Of a stretch of DNA of 64,000 bases, positions 35,292-44,418 are shown in pieces. This DNA is from an uncultured Roseobacter sp. (GTDB taxonomy: Bacteria > Pseudomonadota > Alphaproteobacteria > Rhodobacterales > Rhodobacteraceae). Each line of letters begins with the position of its first letter. The stretch's first letter is position 1. The stretch spans positions 62,001 through 126,000 of the forward strand of contig NZ_CANLNE010000002.1 in assembly GCF_947492555.1 (NCBI RefSeq), given 5' to 3'. Both the position numbers and the translations under genes were made by a program. The notes below the pieces were generated by a model that did not search any database, had not been told where the DNA came from, and was given only the letters and a program-made list of their open reading frames with translations.

Positions 35292-36188
35292 ATGAGGGAG
35301 GGCATGCGCCTGACTCATGCTAAACCACCATTACGATCCCTGCAGGTATTCGAGGCAGCAGCCCGGTGCGGCAGCTTCACCGCTGCCGGAGGGGAACTTG
35401 GCATCACGCAGAGCGGCGTGTCGCGTCAGGTCTCGGATCTGGAGGCGACGTTGGGTGTCGCGCTGTTTCTGCGCAACGGCGCCAGATTAAGCGTGACCCC
35501 GGCAGGCGAACGTCTGGCGCGTCAACTGGCGGACGCCTTCGCCCAGACCTGGTCCGCAGTTGCAGATGCACAACGATCTGATCAGATTGTCACTCTCTCG
35601 ATGCTTCCGTCGGTCGCAGCGCGCTGGTTTGCGTCGCGCTTGGGTGATTTCCTGAGCGCAAACCCCGACATCGATCTTCGCATTACGGCGTCTCGGCATC
35701 TCGTGGACTTTGTTACGGAGGGTGTTGACGCGGCCATCCGCTACAGCCCGGCACCTCCGGGCAATCTGGAAGCGGTCAAGCTCGGCACAGAAACCGTAAC
35801 GCCCGTCTGTTCTGCGGAGTATGCCGAGAAACATGAGTTGGACGCGCCTGAAGACATGTATCGTGCCACGCTTCTTTGCGGCGACATTCCAGAAGACTGG
35901 CCAGCCTGGTTCGAAGCCGCAGGATGCCAGCAATCTCCGCCCGCCGGACCACGTCTTGGGGATGACGGCGCGATTCTGCAGGCTGCGGTCGAAGGTCAGG
36001 GGGTCGCACTTGGACGGTCACTGCTGGTCGCCGACGACATCGCCGCAGGACGGCTCGTGGCACCTTTCCATGTCTCACTGGATGCCAGCCATGCATATTG
36101 GTTTGTGCGACCCAAAGACATGGCAACAACACATGCGATCAACGCTGTAGAAGAATGGCTTATCGGTCAGTTCGAAGTTCAGCACTAG
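35292..36188 (+). CDS. LysR regulator, GcvA-like
   Basis: 298 residues from the ATG at 35292; the ATG at 35304 (after GAGGGAGG) is an alternative. The HTH is PLRSLQVFEAAARCGSFTAAGGELGITQSGVSRQVSDLE, typical of GcvA-type LysR proteins. The effector domain includes RYSPAPPGNLEAVKLGTE. Divergent from the GntP-like permease, its likely target. Confidence 0.87.
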   Translation: MREGMRLTHAKPPLRSLQVFEAAARCGSFTAAGGELGITQSGVSRQVSDLEATLGVALFLRNGARLSVTPAGERLARQLADAFAQTWSAVADAQRSDQIVTLSMLPSVAARWFASRLGDFLSANPDIDLRITASRHLVDFVTEGVDAAIRYSPAPPGNLEAVKLGTETVTPVCSAEYAEKHELDAPEDMYRATLLCGDIPEDWPAWFEAAGCQQSPPAGPRLGDDGAILQAAVEGQGVALGRSLLVADDIAAGRLVAPFHVSLDASHAYWFVRPKDMATTHAINAVEEWLIGQFEVQH

Positions 36189-36296
36189 AAAGCAGCCGTC
36201 GCTTTCGCCAGAGACCGGTCGAGACCTGATTGCACGCATTGCTCCTCGGCAATCCAAGCGTACAGGCTGCTATCGCAAAAGAACTCGCTGACCCGG

Positions 36297-36980
36297 CTAT
36301 GGCTTTTCCAGTTCAGCTTTTGGCCTGGAGATCGCCTGAACCAAAGCGTCCGTCCGCCTGGCAAGAACGGTCGCGGCCGGGCCTTGGCTTGGAATGGCGC
36401 GCGCTTGAAATCCGTCGAAACTCTCGATGTCCCGCATCAAGTCAGCGCACGACAAAAACTGGCCGGTACCGCGATACAAAAGCGCCTGCCGCATCAGGCA
36501 GTCTGCCAGACCACGGGCAGGCTCATCCGCGCAAAACGCGAGGCAAAGTGCGCCACCGGGTCGAACGACCCTGCAGAGTTCAGTCAATGCCAAATGGGGA
36601 TCCGGGACGGTTTCCAGGGCCCAGACGCAGGTCACAAGATCAAATGCGCCGTCTTCGAACGGCAGTGCCTCCAGTCGTCCTTTTATCTTTAACACCGGAA
36701 TGTCGGCGCAGCGCGCAAGCATAGCCTCCGACGGGTCGAGCAGGGTGATCGATTTCGGCCGCATACCTTCAGCAATTAACGTTCGTGCCAAACGGCCGGT
36801 GCCACACCCCGCATCCAGCAACTTCATATCGGACGTGGCGAGAGCGCGCACCAAGGCCTCCAAGGCGGCTTGAGCCTCGCCACCCGCGTGGCGGAGCCAC
36901 CGGTGATGAAGCCTGTCGTAGCGTGGTGCCAGTTTCTCGTACTGGCCGGCTCGGTCCCGCCGAGAGCGTTGAGCGAACAT
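36297..36980 (-). CDS. Class I SAM-dependent methyltransferase
   Basis: 227 residues. Motif I is LLDAGCGTGRLARTL (residues about 54-68), acidic motif II LLDPSEAML, and motif IV FDLVTCVWALETVPDP, with RVVRPGGALCLAF (motif VI). This is the Methyltransf_11 pattern of ubiquinone/phospholipid/small-molecule methyltransferases. The next gene upstream is a small membrane protein 27 bp away, probably in the same transcript. Substrate unknown. Confidence 0.82.
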   Translation of the reverse strand: MFAQRSRRDRAGQYEKLAPRYDRLHHRWLRHAGGEAQAALEALVRALATSDMKLLDAGCGTGRLARTLIAEGMRPKSITLLDPSEAMLARCADIPVLKIKGRLEALPFEDGAFDLVTCVWALETVPDPHLALTELCRVVRPGGALCLAFCADEPARGLADCLMRQALLYRGTGQFLSCADLMRDIESFDGFQARAIPSQGPAATVLARRTDALVQAISRPKAELEKP

Positions 36981-37007
36981 CTGATTGGCCTTGAATTTTC
37001 TGGGCGC

Positions 37008-37406
37008 TCAAACTGCGATCCGATCCGCATCGGACCAGGTCCACGCCGCCCAAAAGATTGCCATCATGGCCGCAAGTTCAATGCCCAGGTGGAACGTGTC
37101 ATCCATATCGGTCGGCGCCGTTGAAAGGAGCGTCGAGGTCGTGATGATCGTCGCAACGATTGTGACGGGGCGCGCTATCCTGCGGGTCAGCAACAAGGAG
37201 AAGAGAACCATCGCGATTGGAACTTGGACAAGGACGCCGCCCAACAGCATGAGTTCTTCAGTGATCAGCATGCCGTTGTAGCGCCCTGTCAACAGCATCT
37301 CCAGATGAGACTTTAGGGCAAACTGGTGAATATCGCGGAAGATGATGTTCAGCAGGGTAAAGAGCCAGAGAGCCGAGAGCAGAGTGTGACGATCAATTTT
37401 TCGCAT
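37008..37406 (-). CDS. Small membrane protein, DUF6326-like
   Basis: 132 residues with four hydrophobic segments (about 9-25, 48-68, 78-95 and 105-122) and the conserved start LWLFTLLNIIFRDIHQF. Resembles DUF6326, a family of unknown function. It is upstream of the methyltransferase gene on the same strand and divergent from a LysR gene. Confidence 0.65.
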   Translation of the reverse strand: MRKIDRHTLLSALWLFTLLNIIFRDIHQFALKSHLEMLLTGRYNGMLITEELMLLGGVLVQVPIAMVLFSLLLTRRIARPVTIVATIITTSTLLSTAPTDMDDTFHLGIELAAMMAIFWAAWTWSDADRIAV

Positions 37407-37570
37407 GTCTTGGACTTTCGCATTCGAGGTTTTGCGTTGGGCTTGACGTCGGACCGGGTCAAACAGGGGTCCGACGGGGATCTATGGTTGTTTGGGCGTC
37501 AAGAGCGGTTCTACTATGTGTTTGGGAATGGTCGATTGCTCAAAACTGTCCATCTGCTATACGCTGATGA

Positions 37571-38497
37571 ATGAACTGGCAGGCCATCTCTTTCGACTGG
37601 AACCAGGTGCGCGCCTTCCTCGCGACAACCGAAGAGGGTTCGTTCAGCGGCGCAGCCCGCGTTTTGAAGACGACTCAGCCGACCATCGGTCGACAGATCA
37701 GCGCTCTGGAAGAGGCGCTTGGGGTGACGCTTGTCGAGCGCAGCGTCCGAGGGCTCACCCTGACCGAGTCCGGTCGAGACCTTCTCGATCACGTTCGCGC
37801 CATGGGTGAGGCTGCAACACTCGTTTCCATGGTCGCCGAAGGCAAATCCCGGGAGGTCACAGGCGAAGTTACAGTGACAGGAACTGACTTGTTGTCTACC
37901 GAGATCCTGCCGGGTGTGCTCATGCCTCTTCGTGAGAAGGCTCCCGGAATCCGCGTCCGCATCCTTGCCTCAAGCGACATGCAAAACCTGACACAACGCG
38001 AGGCGGATATCGCGATCCGGCACATCCGGCCGGAGCAACCGGACCTCATCGCACGCCATCTTGGCGATTTTCGCGCCAATCTTTATGCTGCGACATCCTA
38101 CCTTGACCGTGTCGGCCGCCCCCGCACATTTCGCGACGTCGCCGACTATGACTTCGTTGGGCATGCGGATCCCGAACGCCTGATGGCCCCGCTTCATAAC
38201 ATGGGCATTCCAGTGCGCGCGGAGAGCTTCGTGATGTCCAGCACCAGTGGCACCGTTGCATGGGAGCTTGTGAAAGCCGGGTACGGGGTTTCGATGCAGC
38301 CTGAAGTTCTGGGAGAGGTGGAGCCTGGTATGGAGAAGGTTCTGCCCGATTTCCCTTCGTTGGAGTTCCCGATTTGGCTGGTCACGCACCGGGAGTTACA
38401 AACCAGCCGACGCATCCGGATCGTCTTCGACGTGCTAGCACGAGGTTTGGCGATTGCCGCACGCACGAGCGTTGCCACCCGACCTGACAATTCCTGA
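37571..38497 (+). CDS. LysR family transcriptional regulator
   Basis: 308 residues. HTH: FDWNQVRAFLATTEEGSFSGAARVLKTTQPTIGRQISALEEALGVTLVERS (residues about 8-58). The effector domain contains RVRILASSDMQNLTQREADIAIRH, as in LysR proteins related to LrhA/YafC-like regulators. Divergent from the membrane protein/methyltransferase pair, which it may control. Confidence 0.87.
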   Translation: MNWQAISFDWNQVRAFLATTEEGSFSGAARVLKTTQPTIGRQISALEEALGVTLVERSVRGLTLTESGRDLLDHVRAMGEAATLVSMVAEGKSREVTGEVTVTGTDLLSTEILPGVLMPLREKAPGIRVRILASSDMQNLTQREADIAIRHIRPEQPDLIARHLGDFRANLYAATSYLDRVGRPRTFRDVADYDFVGHADPERLMAPLHNMGIPVRAESFVMSSTSGTVAWELVKAGYGVSMQPEVLGEVEPGMEKVLPDFPSLEFPIWLVTHRELQTSRRIRIVFDVLARGLAIAARTSVATRPDNS

Positions 38498-38821
38498 ACA
38501 TGAGATTTGTTTTGATCCAAAAGCCAGCTGTCTTGGTGTTTTCCCAACTGGTAGCCTTTGAAAAGTAGGCATTCCGGACGTGCGCTGGAATTGTAGAATT
38601 ATCGGCAACCGTTCATTGCTTCGTTGGAAATACTTCGCAAATGACCAATGTCCGGTTTGGAGAATGCTGCACTGCGCCTTCGATGAGTGTCAGCAAAGAG
38701 CTAAAATTGTCTGATTTGCACCTATTTCACAAAAATATCGAACCGCATACGACGGTATACAGTCGACGTTCCGGATCGCTTCAGATATCAGGGCCCCAAC
38801 TCTAGTCATTGGGAGCATCTC
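38498..38821. other. Intergenic region upstream of icd
   Basis: 324 bp holding no credible gene. The icd promoter should lie here. The stretch near 38650-38690 (CAATGTCCGGTTTGGAGAAT) resembles short sequences I recall as recurrent between genes in roseobacters, but only one copy is seen here. Confidence 0.35.
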
Positions 38822-41020
38822 ATGTCCGATATCATTTACACCAAAGTCGATGAGGCACCGGAGCTGGCCTCTGCTTCGTTGTTGCCGATCATTCAAAAAT
38901 TCGCCGCAGCCGCTGGCGTCAGCGTTGGAACAAAGGACATCAGTCTCGCTGGACGCATTCTGGCGACCTTCCCGGAAAATCTGAGCAAAGATCAGCGCCA
39001 GTCCGACGATCTGGCCGAATTGGGCCGGTTGGTTAAGACGGCTGAGGCGAATGTGATCAAGCTGCCCAATATCTCCGCCTCCGTGCCCCAGCTGGTGGGC
39101 GCAATCAAAGAGCTTCAGTCGCAAGGCTTTGCACTGCCCGATTACCCCGAAGCGCCCGAGACCGACGACGAGAAAGCCATACGTGCCAAGTATGACGCGA
39201 TCAAGGGATCGGCCGTGAACCCGGTTCTGCGGGAAGGCAATTCCGACCGCCGCGCCGCGAAAGCTGTGAAGAGCTTTGCGCAGGCGAACCCGCACCGCAT
39301 GGGCGACTGGACAGCGGACAGCAAGACGCATGTGTCGTCCATGTCGGGCAATGACTTCTTCTCGAACGAAACATCCGCGACCCTCGGCAAAGACACGGGC
39401 GCAAAAATTGTGCTTGAGACGGCCGCAGGTGAGAAGGTCCTCAAGGACGGCCTTGAGTATCCCGCAGGCACCGTCGTCGATGCGACCTTTATGAGTGCCG
39501 CGGCTCTCAAAGACTTCCTCGCCGCGGAGATTGAAAAAACTAAGGAACAGGGCATCCTCTTCTCGCTGCACCTGAAGGCAACGATGATGAAGGTGTCGGA
39601 CCCTATTCTCTTTGGTCACGCGGTTAAGGCCTTCCTTGCGCCGGTTTTCGACAAGCATGGCGCCGCAATGGCCGAACTTGGCGTAAACCCAAATTCCGGC
39701 CTTGGCGACCTGCTGGCGCGGGTCAAAGACAACGCCACGATCATGGCGGACATCGACGCCTGCATGGCAGCGCGCCCGCCGATGTACATGGTCGATTCCG
39801 ACAAAGGCGTGACCAACCTGCACGTCTCATCGGACGTGATCATCGACGCCTCGATGCCCGCGCTCATTCGTGCAGGCGGCAAGGGCTGGGGACCGGATGG
39901 CAAAGAAGCTGACGCGAACTGCGTGATCCCCGACAATTCCTATGCGCCGGTCTATGACGAAGCGATCAGTTACTTCAAAGAGAACGGCAAACTGGACCCG
40001 GCCACTGCCGGGACGGTGCAGAATATCGGCCTGATGGCGCAAAAAGCCGAGGAATACGGCTCGCACCCCACGACGTTCGAGATCCCCGAGGCTGGCACCG
40101 TCAAGATGATCTTGGACGATGGCACTGTCCTGCACCAACACACCGTAGAAGCGGGCGACATCTGGCGATCCTCTTCCGCCCGCAAGGCCCCGATTGAGGA
40201 TTGGGTCAACCTCGCTATCTCGCGCCAGAAGGCCGAAGGCTGCCGCGCGATCTTCTGGCTGGACGAGAACCGTGCGCATGACGCGGAACTTATTGCTTAC
40301 GTCAAGCCAATCCTCGAAGCGCAAGGCGCGGCCGACAGGTTCGAGATCATGGCGCCGCGCGAGGCCACCCGCGCGTCGCTTGAAACGATCACCAAGGGCG
40401 CGAATACCATTGCAATCACGGGCAATGTACTGCGCGACTACCTGACGGACCTCTTCCCGATTCTGGAACTGGCGACCTCTGCCAAGATGCTCTCTATCGT
40501 GAAGCTGATGAATGGCGGTGGTCTTTTTGAAACCGGGGCCGGCGGCTCTGCACCAAAACACGTCCAGCAGCTTGTCGAGGAAAACCACCTGCGCTGGGAC
40601 AGCCTCGGTGAGTTCTGCGCGCTCGGAGAAAGCCTGATCTTCCTTGCCGACGCAAAAGACAACAATCAGGCTCGTGTACTTGGCAAAGCCGTCGAAACAG
40701 CGACGCAAGGCATTCTCGACAATGGCCGCTCACCGTCGCGCAAGGTCGGCGAGCCGGACAACCGTGACAGCCACTATTGGTTTGCGCGGTATTGGGCGGA
40801 AGCTTTGACCGCTCAGACAGACGATGCGGCGCTTGCCGCTCATTTCGCCCCAATCGCAGAGGAGCTTGCGACCTATGAGGAAAAAGTGCTCTCTGAGCTT
40901 GCCGCTGCGCAAGGGCCCGCCGCTGAGCTTGGGGGTTACTACCGAACGAACGCGGACAAGACAGCTGCAGTTATGCGCCCGTCTCAAACGCTAAACAGAA
41001 TCATTGGGCATTCCACCTGA
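38822..41020 (+). CDS. icd: NADP-dependent isocitrate dehydrogenase, monomeric type
   Basis: 732 residues, the size of monomeric IDH (IDH-II), not the 400-residue dimeric type. Signature stretches include [23 protein letters not shown] (about 256-279), the isocitrate-binding NSSATLGKD-like segment [17 protein letters not shown] (about 176-192), [11 protein letters not shown] and the NADP-binding [15 protein letters not shown]. It catalyses oxidative decarboxylation of isocitrate to 2-oxoglutarate in the TCA cycle. Single gene followed by a hairpin. Confidence 0.95.
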   Translation: MSDIIYTKVDEAPELASASLLPIIQKFAAAAGVSVGTKDISLAGRILATFPENLSKDQRQSDDLAELGRLVKTAEANVIKLPNISASVPQLVGAIKELQSQGFALPDYPEAPETDDEKAIRAKYDAIKGSAVNPVLREGNSDRRAAKAVKSFAQANPHRMGDWTADSKTHVSSMSGNDFFSNETSATLGKDTGAKIVLETAAGEKVLKDGLEYPAGTVVDATFMSAAALKDFLAAEIEKTKEQGILFSLHLKATMMKVSDPILFGHAVKAFLAPVFDKHGAAMAELGVNPNSGLGDLLARVKDNATIMADIDACMAARPPMYMVDSDKGVTNLHVSSDVIIDASMPALIRAGGKGWGPDGKEADANCVIPDNSYAPVYDEAISYFKENGKLDPATAGTVQNIGLMAQKAEEYGSHPTTFEIPEAGTVKMILDDGTVLHQHTVEAGDIWRSSSARKAPIEDWVNLAISRQKAEGCRAIFWLDENRAHDAELIAYVKPILEAQGAADRFEIMAPREATRASLETITKGANTIAITGNVLRDYLTDLFPILELATSAKMLSIVKLMNGGGLFETGAGGSAPKHVQQLVEENHLRWDSLGEFCALGESLIFLADAKDNNQARVLGKAVETATQGILDNGRSPSRKVGEPDNRDSHYWFARYWAEALTAQTDDAALAAHFAPIAEELATYEEKVLSELAAAQGPAAELGGYYRTNADKTAAVMRPSQTLNRIIGHST

Positions 41021-41032
41021 TCCAATCTCTGG

Positions 41033-41057
41033 CCGCGCACCCAATTGTGGTGCGCGG
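41033..41057 (+). terminator. Hairpin downstream of icd
   Basis: Perfect 9-bp arms CCGCGCACC (41033-41041) and GGTGCGCGG (41049-41057) with a 7-base loop, starting 13 bp after the icd stop. No T tract follows, so it may act with Rho or as a 3'-end protector. Confidence 0.5.
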
Positions 41058-41222
41058 CGGATAATAATGAGAACTGGTGAGTGGGTTGGGCAAGAGCAAA
41101 TATCTGCCAACAGGAAATTGCGCCAGAGAACTTGATTGTGTTTCCCGGGTTCGCAATGGGCCGTCCACACCTTGTAGTTGGGCCTGACGACGTCAGATGT
41201 TGAGTATCTTGGAGGCTCGGCC

Positions 41223-42077
41223 TCACACTTCCGTTGCAAGCTGATCGTGAATGGCCCTCGAGAACAGCTTAACGTCTTGCCCCGCTTTTCTGGGGTCGTG
41301 ATAGAGCGACAGCGCCACATCTTTCAAACGGGGCAACTCAAGCGCCGATCCCAGATTTACCAGCGGCGGGACAACGGCTGTTTGCGGCATTACCGTAATT
41401 GCCAAACCTGCGAGCACGAAGGCCCGAACCCCGATTGGGTGCGGGCTCAGGTGCGCCAAGAATCCAGTCCGTCCAACACGATCCAGGGCTTCAAATGCAT
41501 ACCCCCGCAGATCCCTCCCATCCGTCAAAAAGACCAGCGGCACCTCTTGAGCCGAAGTTTTGTCAAACTCAGCAACACCAACCCAAACCAGCGCCGTGCT
41601 TTCAACGAAATCACGCCCCGGACGGCGCCCCTGATCCATCATGAAAGCGACGTCGATTTCTCCAGCATCCAGCAGGGCGAGCAGAGCATCACTACGCTCG
41701 CATTGGATATGAATCTGAACATCCGGTTCGACTTGCGCAAACTGACGTAATGCCTGCGTGACAACCGACATAGCAAGCGTCACTGTCGTTCCCAGCCTGA
41801 TCCGGCGCAAAGTCCGCGCACCCCGAACGGCCTTTACCGCTTCATCGGAAAGGCCCAGAATGCGGCGCGCGTAGATCACGAAGGCCTCTCCCTCGGGGGT
41901 CAGGTGCATCGGACGCCCCCGTCCCCGCGTGAAGAGGATACAGCCCAATTCGTCTTCGAGTTTCCGGACATGCGCACTGATCGCCGACTGCACGGTATTG
42001 CGCAGTTCTGCAGCAAGCGAAAAGTTCAATGTTTCGGCTGCAATTACAAAGCTTTCAAGTGCGTTCAGGTCTCGCAT
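41223..42077 (-). CDS. LysR regulator next to TauE-type exporter
   Basis: 284 residues. HTH at the extreme N-terminus (ALESFVIAAETLNFSLAAELRNTVQSAISAHVRKLEDELG), with RGRGRPMHLTPEGEAFVIYARRIL following. Divergent from the TauE/SafE-type permease gene across 96 bp of AT-rich DNA, so it probably regulates that gene. Confidence 0.85.
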   Translation of the reverse strand: MRDLNALESFVIAAETLNFSLAAELRNTVQSAISAHVRKLEDELGCILFTRGRGRPMHLTPEGEAFVIYARRILGLSDEAVKAVRGARTLRRIRLGTTVTLAMSVVTQALRQFAQVEPDVQIHIQCERSDALLALLDAGEIDVAFMMDQGRRPGRDFVESTALVWVGVAEFDKTSAQEVPLVFLTDGRDLRGYAFEALDRVGRTGFLAHLSPHPIGVRAFVLAGLAITVMPQTAVVPPLVNLGSALELPRLKDVALSLYHDPRKAGQDVKLFSRAIHDQLATEV

Positions 42078-42173
42078 TAGTATCTCAGAATGTGATTTTT
42101 TAAATTTATATAAACCATTTTTCAGATTTTTACGACTGGCGTATTGGATGCGTATCCGCTGAAAGGACCCACC

Positions 42174-42932
42174 ATGGATCTCTCCGTGTCATTCTACCTC
42201 ATCGCTGCGAGTGCCGTCTTGATCACGGGTATCTCAAAAAGCGGCTTTGGCGGTGGGTTGGGCGTGATGTCGGTACCGTTGATGAGCCTCTATATCGCAC
42301 CTCAATTGGCCGTCGCGATTCTGATGCCCGTTCTGCTGGCAATGGATCTGATTATCGTCTGGCAATATCGGTTGCATTGGAACCGCGCGATCGTAGGAAT
42401 GCTCTTGCCTGGCGCGGCGGTAGGTCTCGCATTGGGTGCTCTGTCATTTCAATGGATGAGCGCAGATGTGATCCGCTGCGCCGTGGGCCTGCTTGCGATC
42501 TTTTTCGTTGCGCAGTTTGTGTGGGTTCAGTATCGCGAGCGGACACCAAAGCACTCTGGGAAAAAAACCGTCTTTGCGCTTGGAGCATTGTCCGGTTTCG
42601 CCAGTTTTGTTGCCCATGCAGGTGGACCGCCTGTAAAAGGTGTTCTTTTACGCCAAGGTATGGAAAAATCCGTGTTCGTCGGGACAAACACGATGTTTTT
42701 CTTCGCCATGAACGCAACAAAAACAGTGGCTTACGGCGCCATGGGTCACTTCACACGGGACAGTATGAACGTCAGCTTGATCCTGGCACCCATGTTACTG
42801 GTCGGGATTGCACTTGGCACGGTGCTGCACAGGTTCATCGAGCAATCCGTTTTCACACGATTTGTATACGGGTTTCTATTTCTGGCGGGCATCAAATTGC
42901 TTTGGGACAGTGTTGACACGATTTGGGTCTAA
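42174..42932 (+). CDS. TauE/SafE-family membrane exporter
   Basis: 252 residues from ATG 42174 (GAAAGGACC upstream; an in-frame start at 42144 is less likely). Eight predicted transmembrane helices in two halves. GISKSGFGGGLGVMSVPLMSLY at the start of the first half and FVAHAGGPPVKGVLLRQGM in the second are the family repeats. Members export sulfite, sulfoacetate or related organosulfur anions. The divergent LysR gene suggests inducible expression. Confidence 0.85.
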   Translation: MDLSVSFYLIAASAVLITGISKSGFGGGLGVMSVPLMSLYIAPQLAVAILMPVLLAMDLIIVWQYRLHWNRAIVGMLLPGAAVGLALGALSFQWMSADVIRCAVGLLAIFFVAQFVWVQYRERTPKHSGKKTVFALGALSGFASFVAHAGGPPVKGVLLRQGMEKSVFVGTNTMFFFAMNATKTVAYGAMGHFTRDSMNVSLILAPMLLVGIALGTVLHRFIEQSVFTRFVYGFLFLAGIKLLWDSVDTIWV

Positions 42933-43091
42933 CCGGCCAAAACGTATGAACGCCTCGGGAGCAATACTGCCTGATGCCCGTTGAAAAGGCTAAAGATAGC
43001 CACGGGGGTGCCAGATAGACCCCAGGTTCTCGATAAGGACTCGCAACACAACCCTCATTTCCCGGCACCAATGGCAGGAGAGATGTATTAA

Positions 43092-44417
43092 TCAGCGCTC
43101 TCCGAAAGCCCTTTCCAATGATCGATACACCGGCTTTCCAAGATAAGCGAGCATGCTGCGCTCGTCCGTCACAATCTCTGCGCTGCCAGTCATACCAACA
43201 CGTAAAGGCTTTTTGAATTCGCCAGCACCGATTGTGAGGCTGTCGAGCTCCACAACACCACGAAAGTAAACCTGGCCATCCTTGGGGTCCGTAACGACTG
43301 TCGGAGACAAACTCGATATCGTCCCGGTCACTTCGCCGTAGCGGCGTGAATCGAAAGTAGTGAGTTTTAGGGATACCTTGTCCCCTCGGCGGATATGGCC
43401 AATGTCAGCCTCGCCGACTTTTATTTCCGCGACCAGTTGATCGTTTGTATTGATGAGCTCAAAGATCGTGGCGCCGGCCTCCACAATTTCTCCAATCCTC
43501 GGGAAATCAACCGATTGGATAACACCACCGCTAGGGGCACGTACCAGTAATTCTTCCTGTTGGCCTTCAAGTGCGGCAAGTTGAGTAGCCAATGCATCCC
43601 TCTCCTGCGTCAGGTCAAAAAGCTCTGTCAGGGTCTGTTCTCGCAGCGCCAAGTCGCTTTCCAGCGGTTTATCACGTACTTCTGTGTAGTTTGCGCTGGT
43701 TGTGGCCAGTTCGATACTGGCGTCAATCAGCCTACCCCTAAGTTCATCCAAAGACTGTTGTTCGGCGTCCAAACGAACACGAGTGATGCTGCCTGATTCA
43801 AAGAGCTTTAACAGCCGAGCGACTGATGCCTCTTTTTCCGAGACGCGGTTTTGCATCAAGTCTCGCGCGTTTTCTAATCTTTCAATGATGGTCTTGAGGT
43901 TTTTTGCCCTGTTTCGAGAAATCTCCTTTTGTAACTCGTGCAGATAAAGACGCGAGCGCGCGTAATTTGTCCCATCTGCAAAGGCCTGGCCTGCCTCTGA
44001 AAGATCTTCCTTTTCAAGGTCAAGGTGATCGAGGATGTAGGACAGGGTTTCGGTCCTGGACAGAATGGCATTGTACTGCTGCTGCACACTACGGATACTG
44101 CGCTCCAGGCTGGGCGACGTGAGCGTTGCCAGTATCTGGCCTTCACTCACTTGCTGCCCTTCCTTCACAAGGACTGAATTGACGATTCCGCTATTGATAC
44201 TCTCAACTTGATAGGCTCTCCCAAGTGTTGTGATCTCTCCCGTTGCACGCGCAAGTTCTGGAACAGTCGTCCGCATGGCCAGTGTGACCGCCCCGGCAAG
44301 AAACGCCGCAAGTGTGAAAACAACAATCGCGGAAATACGAGGTTCACGGTTCTTTTCGCGGGCAGCGTTTCGGTCAAAAATGCCCGTCTGATCTGTTCGA
44401 TGCGTAAACCATGCCAT
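43092..44417 (-). CDS. HlyD-family type I secretion adaptor
   Basis: 441 residues. One N-terminal transmembrane helix (about residues 30-50), a beta-barrel/lipoyl half motif (GQQVSEGQILATLTSP), a long coiled-coil hairpin (about 95-285), then the second lipoyl half (LVRAPSGGVIQSVDFPRIGEIVEAGATIFEL) and a C-terminal domain ending in the RSMLAYLGKPVYRSLERAF tail typical of HlyD/PrtE. It bridges inner-membrane exporter and TolC. Its ATG is 1 nt after the exporter stop. No tolC is in the window. Confidence 0.92.
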   Translation of the reverse strand: MAWFTHRTDQTGIFDRNAAREKNREPRISAIVVFTLAAFLAGAVTLAMRTTVPELARATGEITTLGRAYQVESINSGIVNSVLVKEGQQVSEGQILATLTSPSLERSIRSVQQQYNAILSRTETLSYILDHLDLEKEDLSEAGQAFADGTNYARSRLYLHELQKEISRNRAKNLKTIIERLENARDLMQNRVSEKEASVARLLKLFESGSITRVRLDAEQQSLDELRGRLIDASIELATTSANYTEVRDKPLESDLALREQTLTELFDLTQERDALATQLAALEGQQEELLVRAPSGGVIQSVDFPRIGEIVEAGATIFELINTNDQLVAEIKVGEADIGHIRRGDKVSLKLTTFDSRRYGEVTGTISSLSPTVVTDPKDGQVYFRGVVELDSLTIGAGEFKKPLRVGMTGSAEIVTDERSMLAYLGKPVYRSLERAFGER

Positions 44418-44418
44418 C

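Noticed and set aside
38690-39823. 377-codon minus-strand frame
   Set aside because: Antisense to icd; composition typical of a shadow frame.
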